5,304 nucleotides of DNA from an uncultured Kouleothrix sp. (GTDB lineage Bacteria; Chloroflexota; Chloroflexia; Chloroflexales; Roseiflexaceae): positions 1-5,304 of the forward strand of contig CALLYN010000203.1 in the NCBI GenBank assembly GCA_937858455.1, given 5' to 3'. Under the pieces are notes generated by a model. That model saw only the letters and a list, made by a program, of their open reading frames with translations. It ran no database searches and was not told the DNA's origin. The translations under genes and the position numbers were made by a program. This document shows positions 1 through 5,100 of the stretch, one piece after another. The first letter of the stretch is position 1. The number at the start of each line of letters is the position of its first letter.

Positions 1-5
1 GAAGT

Positions 6-26
6 GCGAGGGGCATAGCCCCTCGC
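6..26 (-). terminator. Strong hairpin downstream of the DUF2085 gene, probable operon terminator
   Basis: A perfect 9-bp GC-rich inverted repeat (GCGAGGGGC at 6-14 and GCCCCTCGC at 18-26, 3-base loop) lies 22 bases past the stop of the last minus-strand gene. A T-G and a G-C pair extend the stem outward. On the minus strand the hairpin is followed only by ACTTC before the window ends, so a T-run cannot be confirmed. It could instead be part of a dispersed GC-rich palindromic repeat. Confidence 0.5.
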
Positions 27-48
27 GCACCCCCTTTTCAAACAGGCT

Positions 49-567
49 CTAAGGCGCGTCGCGCAGCCCCGGCCACGCCGAGCATACGAACAGCCCGCCC
101 CACAGCCCGGCGAACGCGCCATTCACCAGCAAGACCCAGTACGGCGCCGCCGGCCACCAGGCGATCTCGGCAGCCCACAGCCCGAACGGCAGCGCGCCGA
201 GCAGCAAGCGCAGCGGCCAGGCAAGCGCGCTATACCGCGCCAGCAGACCTGCGGCAAACAGCCGCTCGGGCCGCCTGGCCGCAAACCACGCAGCCCACAG
301 CCCGATCGTCGCGCCCCAGCAGCGCGCGCATACTGCCATTGGGAAGCCCAGCAGCACATACGACTTTGCCGGCGTCGGGCAAACGTAGCGCGAAAGCAGG
401 TCGCGCGCGAGCGCGCCCGAGTCGGCCAGCAGCGGCAGGCGCGTCGCCTGAAACAGCGGCGCAATCAGCGGCCCGAGAAACAGGATCGCCAGCAGCACCC
501 GCAGCGGCCACAGCGGCCAGCGCGCCGGCGCCGCCGGCACATGGCCGAATGCACGCGTGTAGCTCAT
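49..567 (-). CDS. DUF2085 family integral membrane protein
   Basis: This 172-residue hydrophobic protein has no known reaction; DUF2085 members are small membrane proteins of unknown function. The family hallmark is visible in the middle: a Cys-Pro, then S-Y-x-L-x-G-x-P followed by C-A-R-C-W-G, giving cysteines at about residues 63, 80 and 83 from the chosen start. Membrane segments are apparent at roughly 23-41, 70-96, 115-136 and 142-162. I chose the ATG at 567 because it overlaps the crtB stop as ATGA (translational coupling), and GAGGGG lies about 11 bases upstream of it. A GTG at 579 in the same frame would add four residues but has no spacing to that purine run. The coupling to crtB suggests coordinated expression and possibly a membrane role linked to carotenoids, which is inference only. 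No truncation is seen. Confidence 0.82.
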   Translation of the reverse strand: MSYTRAFGHVPAAPARWPLWPLRVLLAILFLGPLIAPLFQATRLPLLADSGALARDLLSRYVCPTPAKSYVLLGFPMAVCARCWGATIGLWAAWFAARRPERLFAAGLLARYSALAWPLRLLLGALPFGLWAAEIAWWPAAPYWVLLVNGAFAGLWGGLFVCSAWPGLRDAP

Positions 568-1574
568 GCGCGCCCCCACCCCTCGGCGCGCAGGCGGCGG
601 CGCACGCGCCAGAGGATCAGCAGCTTCTCGAGCAGCGGCACATACGCGCGGTGGCCAAACACGTCGAAATTGGCTGCTACGATCTTATCGAGAATGCCGC
701 GATAGATCGCCGACGCAGCTGCGATCGCCAGCTGGCCGTCGGCCTGCAGCAGCCCAATGCCGGGCCAGGCTTCGTCGTACAGCTGGTGCGCGCGCGCGAT
801 CTCGAAGCGCATCAGCTCGCGAAACGCCTCGTCGCGGCGGCCATTCAGAATATCGTGGTCGGTCAGGCCGAAGCGCGCCAGGTCTTCGAGCGGCAGGTAC
901 ACCCGGCCGCGCCGGGCATCCTCGCCAACATCGCGCAGGATGTTGGTGAGCTGCAGCGCCACGCCCAGGCTGATCGCATACTTCGTGGCGCCCTCGCGGT
1001 AGCCGATGATATGCATCGAGATCAGGCCAACCACCGAGGCCACGCGGTAGCAGTACAGCCACAGGTCGTCGAACGTGGCGTAGCGGCTGACCGTCAGGTC
1101 CATCGTAATGCCGGCCAGCAGCTCGTCGGGCAGGTAGCGCGGCACGTCGTAGCGCACCACCGTATCATTCCAGGCCAGCAGCACCGCGCTATCGGGCGGA
1201 GGCTCGGGCGCGTGCACCCGCGCGACCCAGGCCGCCAGCGCCTGGGTCGCGTTCAGCGACGAGTTATCGACAATATCGTCGCTAATGCGGCAAAATGCGT
1301 ACAGCGCGCGAATCGCGGCGCGCTTATCGGGCGGCAGCAGCTGCGTACTCAGAAAAAAACTACGCGAGTGTGCCCGCGTAATCTCGACACACATCCGGTA
1401 TGCGTCAGGGATCGGCATCGCTGGGCATGTGGGCCGCGCCACCTCGGTACGCTGCGGTTGTTCGTGCTCGGCGAGCCGCCGCAGAGTAGCCAGTAGCGCC
1501 GAAGCTTCGCTGTGCGGTACCTCGCGTTCGCTGTGTGTGAGTGGTATCCAACCAGGCGAATGACTAAGCGACAC
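564..1574 (-). CDS. crtB: Phytoene synthase (squalene/phytoene synthase family)
   Basis: CrtB condenses two geranylgeranyl diphosphates to phytoene, the first committed step of carotenoid synthesis, in the cytoplasm at the membrane face. Both Mg-diphosphate-binding aspartate motifs are present: DDIVD in the context YAFCRISDDIVD (residues 99-103 from the chosen start) and D-V-G-E-D in NILRDVGEDARRGRVYLP (215-219). The block YCYRVASVVGLISMHIIG before the second motif is typical of phytoene synthases rather than of hopanoid HpnC/HpnD, though these paralogues are not excluded. I start at the GTG at 1574 because AAGGAAGGAG sits six bases upstream; a GTG at 1601 in frame would add nine residues and would place that Shine-Dalgarno inside the gene. 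The resulting 336-residue protein carries about 55-60 residues before the conserved fold begins, longer than usual. The gene lies downstream of a CarH-type regulator and is coupled to the DUF2085 gene. Confidence 0.93.
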   Translation of the reverse strand: MSLSHSPGWIPLTHSEREVPHSEASALLATLRRLAEHEQPQRTEVARPTCPAMPIPDAYRMCVEITRAHSRSFFLSTQLLPPDKRAAIRALYAFCRISDDIVDNSSLNATQALAAWVARVHAPEPPPDSAVLLAWNDTVVRYDVPRYLPDELLAGITMDLTVSRYATFDDLWLYCYRVASVVGLISMHIIGYREGATKYAISLGVALQLTNILRDVGEDARRGRVYLPLEDLARFGLTDHDILNGRRDEAFRELMRFEIARAHQLYDEAWPGIGLLQADGQLAIAAASAIYRGILDKIVAANFDVFGHRAYVPLLEKLLILWRVRRRLRAEGWGRA

Positions 1575-1580
1575 GCACGA

Positions 1581-1590
1581 CTCCTTCCTT
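1581..1590 (-). promoter_or_regulatory. Strong ribosome binding site deciding the crtB start
   Basis: Read on the minus strand this is AAGGAAGGAG, six bases before the GTG at 1574-1572. It contains two AAGGA/GGAG units and is one of the two clearest Shine-Dalgarno sequences in the window. It supports the GTG at 1574 over the in-frame GTG at 1601, which has no purine-rich run upstream. Confidence 0.8.
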
Positions 1591-1624
1591 CCAAACGGCA
1601 CGTGCGCCGTGGCGGTCCCAAGAG

Positions 1625-1661
1625 ATTATATAGCGTTTAGCGAAGCTCTTCGCTGATTATA
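1625..1661 (-). promoter_or_regulatory. Tandem TATAAT -10 elements upstream of crtB
   Basis: Two perfect TATAAT hexamers occur on the minus strand, at 1661-1656 and 1630-1625, 31 bp apart, in an otherwise GC-rich gap. Starts of transcription would fall near 1649 and 1618, giving leaders of about 75 and 44 bases. Neither has a recognisable -35 at 16-19 bp (the hexamers there read ATCCGA and GCGAAG), and neither has the extended TG motif. Near-consensus -10 boxes without a -35 fit a regulated promoter that needs or excludes a protein. Which of the two is used cannot be told from sequence. Confidence 0.6.
1639..1654. promoter_or_regulatory. 16-bp perfect palindrome between the two -10 boxes, candidate operator
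   Basis: The sequence has 7-bp arms (AGCGAAG and CTTCGCT) around a 2-bp centre, lying wholly between the two TATAAT elements of crtB. The 2-base centre argues against an efficient RNA hairpin and favours a site for a dimeric DNA-binding protein. A protein bound here would cover the start site of the distal promoter and the spacer/-35 region of the proximal one, so it would act as a repressor. The binder is unknown; the adjacent MerR-type regulator is the obvious candidate, although characterised CarH operators are described as direct repeats. Confidence 0.5.
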
Positions 1662-1710
1662 CGCGACTTTGGTACAATTCGGATGTGACGCCTGGCGCCG
1701 ATATGCAACC

Positions 1711-1740
1711 ACCCCCTTCCTCGGGCATGAGAAAGGGGGT
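1711..1740 (-). terminator. Hairpin after the MerR/B12 regulator gene, possible terminator or attenuator
   Basis: A 12-bp stem with one mismatch (1711-1722 against 1729-1740) and a 6-base loop begins 46 bases past the regulator stop. The outer stem is ACCCCCTT paired with AAGGGGGT. No T-run follows on either strand, so it is not a textbook intrinsic terminator. Its place between the regulator stop and the crtB promoter suggests it reduces readthrough into crtB. Confidence 0.5.
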
Positions 1741-1785
1741 AAGGGCGTGTGATAGCCGAATGGGCTTAGTCGGGCGTATAGGCTC

Positions 1786-2754
1786 TCAGCGCGTGTCGCG
1801 CTCTTCGCCATTCGACGCGGTGCTCCGCGTCAGCAGCACCCCAACCATGTCGACGAACTCGCGCGCGTCGTGGCCCAGGAATGTGCCTGGAACCGAGGCG
1901 CACAGCTCGGGATTGACATTAAACACCCGGCCGCCATAGCCGAACTGCACGTCGGGGAATGTTTGCTGCAGCGCCCTGCCAACCGCGATAAGCTCGCTGG
2001 CGGTTTCCATCGTCGAGGCCGAGATGCACACCAGCGACGGGTTGACCCGCGTCACCGTGTCGAGCAGGTCGGCCAGCGGCACCTGCGGGCCGAGGTACAC
2101 GACATTCCAGCCGCGCCGCACCAGGAACAGCGCCGACATGAGCAGCCCCAGGTCGTGCAGCTCGCCCGGCGCGCACCCCACGATCACCGTCGCGCGGTGG
2201 CTGCTGCCCTCGAAGACGTTCATCAGGCCAGAAAGCTTGCGGCGCACAAACTGGGTAGCGAAGTGCTCGGCCGCGACATTGATCTCGCCACGGTGCCAGC
2301 GCTCGCCGACCTCGACCATGGCCGGCTGGATCACTTCAAGCAGCACTTGCTCGAACGGGTAGAGCGAAAACGCCTCGCTGAGCAGCTGCTCGCTGTGCTG
2401 CAGGTCGAACGTGGTCAACAGCTGCAGGAACTCTTCAAGCAGCCGCTCGATCGAGCGCGAAGTCGTATTGCTCGCCGGCTCGCCGGCTGTCTCGTCAAGC
2501 GAGTTCGTCAGCAGCATCACGGCATGGCTGATGTTCACGCCCTCGGCCGTGCGATCGCGCAGCCAGCGAATGATCGCCATGTCGTGCTCGGAATACAGCC
2601 GGTGGCCGCCGGCGGTGCGCTGCGGCCGCGGCACGCCATACCGGCGCTCCCAGGCTCGAAATGTATCGGCGGGGACGCCCGTCTCGCGCGCGACCGCCTT
2701 GGTATTAAATACTGGTGCCGTTGAAAGTTGCGTCAGGAGTGGTGATTGGGCCAT
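1786..2754 (-). CDS. carH: MerR-family, cobalamin-binding CarH/LitR-type light-responsive regulator
   Basis: This 322-residue cytoplasmic transcription factor has the three-part CarH layout. Residues 15-75 form a MerR winged helix (FNTKAVARETGVPADTFRAW, then RRYG, GGHRLYSEHD). Residues about 100-183 form the helical bundle, and about 188-310 form a Rossmann B12-binding domain with E198-L-H200-D-L-G203, S245-A-S-T248 and G274-G275. In the helical domain W153, H154, E163 and H164 give the W-x9-EH signature. In Thermus CarH the corresponding Trp and His cap the adenosyl group and ligate cobalt after photolysis, and the later His (here H200) is the lower ligand. By analogy the protein would be an AdoCbl-bound tetrameric repressor in the dark that dissociates in light. 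It lies directly upstream of crtB, its likely target. The ATG at 2754 is the only start that keeps the whole DNA-binding domain with a promoter about 40 bases upstream; its Shine-Dalgarno is weak. Confidence 0.9.
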   Translation of the reverse strand: MAQSPLLTQLSTAPVFNTKAVARETGVPADTFRAWERRYGVPRPQRTAGGHRLYSEHDMAIIRWLRDRTAEGVNISHAVMLLTNSLDETAGEPASNTTSRSIERLLEEFLQLLTTFDLQHSEQLLSEAFSLYPFEQVLLEVIQPAMVEVGERWHRGEINVAAEHFATQFVRRKLSGLMNVFEGSSHRATVIVGCAPGELHDLGLLMSALFLVRRGWNVVYLGPQVPLADLLDTVTRVNPSLVCISASTMETASELIAVGRALQQTFPDVQFGYGGRVFNVNPELCASVPGTFLGHDAREFVDMVGVLLTRSTASNGEERDTR

Positions 2755-2790
2755 ACGTGTACTCTATAGCGTGGGCGTTTACAAGCTCTC

Positions 2791-2819
2791 AGTGTATCAC
2801 GTCGCACAGAGTACGTCAA
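2791..2819 (-). promoter_or_regulatory. Sigma70-type promoter of the carH-like gene
   Basis: On the minus strand TTGACG (2819-2814) and TACACT (2796-2791) are separated by exactly 17 bp, close to the TTGACA/TATAAT consensus. Transcription would start near 2785, leaving a leader of about 30 bases before the ATG at 2754. An inverted pair AGAGTAC (2808-2814) and GTACTCT (2759-2765) flanks the region and might take part in autoregulation, which is speculative. The promoter implies that the regulator is transcribed independently of aroA and the propeller gene. Confidence 0.65.
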
Positions 2820-2845
2820 TCAATTGCACAACCCCGATTCAGAAT

Positions 2846-3724
2846 CTAGAGCAGACGCGCCGCGGCGACGCTGCGGATCGGCGGCAGATCCTGCTTAACA
2901 ACCTGCCAGCTGCGGCCCCGATCGCTGCTGATCAACAGCTGCCCAGCCTGGCCACCGGCAAACGCGACGTCAACATGATAGCCGGCCGGGGCGAGCACAT
3001 CCAGCATGCTCTCGGCCTGCACGCTGCTCCAGCTGGCGCCATTGTCGTCGCTACGCGCGACCCCGCCGCCGGCCGCCGCCAGCAGCAGCGCCGGCTGCTT
3101 GCCAGGCAGCGCGGCGAGCGGCCCACGCGCGGCCGGCGCGCCATGAAGCGGCTGCCAATCGTGCTCGGCCGGGCCGAACGCATAGAGGCGCGCGCCGGAC
3201 ACCGCGTAGAGCAGGCCGGGGGTTTGCGGATGCAGCGCCAGCCCGCCAACCGGCGCCGGCAGCGGGCCACCCAGCCGCGCCCAGCTCTCGCCGGCGTCCT
3301 CGCTATGCAGCACCTCGGCGCCGGCCGCTACGTACAGCTCGCGCGGGCCGGCCACCAGCGCGCCAAGCCCCGCCGCGCCAACCGAGCGCGCTTCCCAGCT
3401 CGCCCCGGCATCGCGGCTGGCAAACACGGCATCATCGCCAAGCGCGAACACCTGCCCAGGCGCCTGCGGCTGCCCCACAATCGCCGCAGCCGCCCAGCCG
3501 AACAGCGGCTCCCAGCTTTGGCCGCCGTCCTGGCTGCGCTGCACGCCCAGGCCCTCAGCCGAAGCCAGCACCGTCAGCGGGTTATCGGGCTGCGCCCACA
3601 CCGCGCGCAGCGCGTGCCCGCGAAACGGCTGGCCGATCCGCAGCCAGCGGCCGATCTCGTTGGGGTTGCTGAACAGCACCAGCCCGTCGTCGGTGCCTAC
3701 GAACAGGAGCCCTGCCTTGGCCAT
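2846..3724 (-). CDS. Seven-bladed Asp-box (BNR/sortilin/Ycf48-like) beta-propeller protein
   Basis: The protein has 292 residues and no signal peptide or membrane segment, so it is probably cytoplasmic. Five canonical Asp boxes (S-x-D-x-G-x-S-W) start at residues 64, 103, 141, 225 and 266. Two degenerate copies ending in W27 and W190 fill the remaining places, giving Trp at 27, 71, 110, 148, 190, 232 and 273, spaced 38-44 residues: a regular seven-blade propeller making up nearly the whole chain. Such propellers occur in sialidases, sortilin-like proteins, plant photosystem II factor HCF136/Ycf48 and many proteins of unknown role. No sialidase catalytic residues are evident, so a binding or scaffold role is more likely than catalysis. 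The ATG at 3724 has a strong GGAGGA six bases upstream. The gene starts 50 bp after the aroA stop, compatible with an operon. The specific function is not recognised. Confidence 0.85.
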   Translation of the reverse strand: MAKAGLLFVGTDDGLVLFSNPNEIGRWLRIGQPFRGHALRAVWAQPDNPLTVLASAEGLGVQRSQDGGQSWEPLFGWAAAAIVGQPQAPGQVFALGDDAVFASRDAGASWEARSVGAAGLGALVAGPRELYVAAGAEVLHSEDAGESWARLGGPLPAPVGGLALHPQTPGLLYAVSGARLYAFGPAEHDWQPLHGAPAARGPLAALPGKQPALLLAAAGGGVARSDDNGASWSSVQAESMLDVLAPAGYHVDVAFAGGQAGQLLISSDRGRSWQVVKQDLPPIRSVAAARLL

Positions 3725-3730
3725 AGCTTT

Positions 3731-3735
3731 CCTCC
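3731..3735 (-). promoter_or_regulatory. Ribosome binding site of the propeller gene
   Basis: GGAGG on the minus strand, six bases before the ATG at 3724-3722, fixes this start. No promoter is visible in the 50-bp gap to aroA, so translation from an aroA readthrough transcript is plausible. Confidence 0.75.
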
Positions 3736-3774
3736 ACCATCCGGCTCATCGCCATACGCGCTTCAAAGAAATTG

Positions 3775-5055
3775 CTACAGCAGCGCGCCGAAGCGCTCGA
3801 AGAAATCGGGGAAGGTTTTGGCCACTGCCTCGGCGCCGCCGATCCGCAGGCCGTCAATCTTCAGCCCGGCCACCGCAAAGCCCATAGCCATGCGATGATC
3901 GTAGTGCGAGTCGATCAGCGCGGGCTGCCGCCAGCCTGGGGCGATCGTCAGGCCATCGCGGCGCTCGTCGACCTCGACGCCGAGCTTGCGCAGCTCAAGC
4001 GCCAGCGCCGCGATCCGGTCGGTTTCGTGGTGGCGAATCAGCTCGACATTCCGGATGTTCGTCGGCCGGTCGGCGAAGGGCGCGAGCGCAGCCAGCGTGA
4101 TCGCCATATCCGGCAGCTTGCTCATGTCGGCGTCGACGCCGCGCAGCTGCGCCGGCCCACACACTTCGACCCAGCCGTCGCCGGCGCTAACGCTGCAGCC
4201 CATCTGCGCGAGCACGTCGAGAAATGCGATATCGCCCTGGATCGACGCGCGCGTCAGGCCCGCCACGCGCACGCGGCCACCGGTCGCGGCTGCGGCGGCA
4301 AAGAAATACGAGGCATTCGAGGCATCTGGCTCGATCTGGTAATCGCGGGCATGGTAGCGCTGGCCCGCGCGCACCTGAAAGCGCTCATAGCCCTGGCACG
4401 TGACGCGCGCGCCGAAATCGGCCATCATCGCGGTGGTGATGTCGATATACGGCGTCGCGGCCAGCGGCGCGCTGAGCATCAGGTCAACGTCGCGCTCGGC
4501 GTAGGGCGCCACCATCAGCAGCGCCGAAAGAAACTGGCTGGTTTTATCGGCTGCGAGCCTGGCCGCGCCGCCGCGCAGCCCACAGGCCTCAAGCGCGATC
4601 GGCAGCCCGCCGTGATCGCCCAGGCTGTGGCAGTACGCCCCGAGGTCGTTCAGCGTGGCGATCAGATCGGCCATCGGGCGCTGACGCATGCGCGCGTTGC
4701 CGTCGATCAAGTAGTGGCCCTGGCCCAGCGCGGCATATGCCAGGAGAAAGCGCGCGGCAGTGCCGGCAAGCTCGACCCACAGCTCGGCCTGGGTCGAGGG
4801 CGGGCCGCCGCCGACGCCATGCACCCGTACTTGCGCGGCGGCCTGGTCGGCGTCTACCGCCACGCCCAGCCGCCTCAGGCCCTCCATAAACCAGTGGCTG
4901 TCGTCGCTGAACAGCACGCCGTCGAGCTGCGAGATGCCGCCAGCCAGCGCGGCCAGCAGCAGCGCGCGGTTTGTAATGCTCTTCGAGCCGGGCACGCGCG
5001 CCACTGCGTCGATCGGGCGCCGCGCCACAGGCACCGTCACTACTGTCACACTCAT
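3775..5055 (-). CDS. aroA: 3-phosphoshikimate 1-carboxyvinyltransferase (EPSP synthase)
   Basis: AroA transfers the enolpyruvyl group of PEP to shikimate-3-phosphate, the sixth step of the shikimate pathway to chorismate, in the cytoplasm. The 426-residue length from the ATG at 5055 matches the family (E. coli about 427). Substrate residues line up almost position for position with E. coli: K25 in PGSKSITNR, A-G-T at 97-99, R126 in RQRPMADL, Q174 in SQFLSALL, D316 in LPDMA, E344 and R347 in HETDR, R388 in DHRMAM and K413 in KTFPDFF. Two places differ from E. coli: the Asn before AGT is Leu (LAGTAARF), and the Lys before ETDR is His. As I recall, actinobacterial AroA shares both. I chose this ATG because a purine run GAAAGAGAGAGA precedes it; an in-frame GTG at 5079 would add eight residues but lacks a Shine-Dalgarno. 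It is probably cotranscribed with the upstream methyltransferase. Confidence 0.96.
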   Translation of the reverse strand: MSVTVVTVPVARRPIDAVARVPGSKSITNRALLLAALAGGISQLDGVLFSDDSHWFMEGLRRLGVAVDADQAAAQVRVHGVGGGPPSTQAELWVELAGTAARFLLAYAALGQGHYLIDGNARMRQRPMADLIATLNDLGAYCHSLGDHGGLPIALEACGLRGGAARLAADKTSQFLSALLMVAPYAERDVDLMLSAPLAATPYIDITTAMMADFGARVTCQGYERFQVRAGQRYHARDYQIEPDASNASYFFAAAAATGGRVRVAGLTRASIQGDIAFLDVLAQMGCSVSAGDGWVEVCGPAQLRGVDADMSKLPDMAITLAALAPFADRPTNIRNVELIRHHETDRIAALALELRKLGVEVDERRDGLTIAPGWRQPALIDSHYDHRMAMGFAVAGLKIDGLRIGGAEAVAKTFPDFFERFGALL

Positions 5056-5100
5056 TCTCTCTCTTTCTACAGATGCCACAGAGCGACGCGAGCCACGCGC

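Noticed and set aside
339..1496. Long plus-strand open frame of 385 codons opposite crtB and the DUF2085 gene
   Set aside because: Its translation is low-complexity Ala/Arg/Gln/His-rich with no recognisable domain, and it mirrors two well-supported minus-strand genes. High GC readily creates such antisense frames.
1602..1785. Classical CarH operator (tandem 11-bp direct repeats) upstream of crtB
   Set aside because: I looked for repeated TGTAC/TACA units on both strands and found only a single TTGTACC near 1671-1677; no convincing direct-repeat array is present.
1626..1811. Small minus-strand open frame of 61 codons between the regulator and crtB
   Set aside because: It overlaps the regulator end, runs through the hairpin, palindrome and -10 elements, and has no ribosome binding site. 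The gap is better explained as regulatory DNA.
1870..2724. Plus-strand open frame opposite the MerR/B12 regulator
   Set aside because: The opposite strand encodes a complete, motif-rich regulator; the plus-strand product has no recognisable fold.
2777..2831. Three ACA-containing motifs (GTTTACAAG, GTCGCACAG, ATTGCACAA) as a CarH direct-repeat operator at the regulator promoter
   Set aside because: Their spacings of 25 and 22 bases do not fit one regular 11-bp period and the matches are loose, so chance is the simpler reading.
2836..2846. 11-bp palindrome GATTC-A-GAATC at the end of the propeller gene
   Set aside because: It is too short, AT-rich and loopless to be a terminator, and such short palindromes occur by chance; no T-run follows.
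2411..3898. Plus-strand open frame of 495 codons spanning the regulator, its promoter, the propeller gene and the end of aroA
   Set aside because: It crosses gene boundaries and a promoter, is rich in Arg/Ala/Gln and shows no family motif; it is an antisense shadow.
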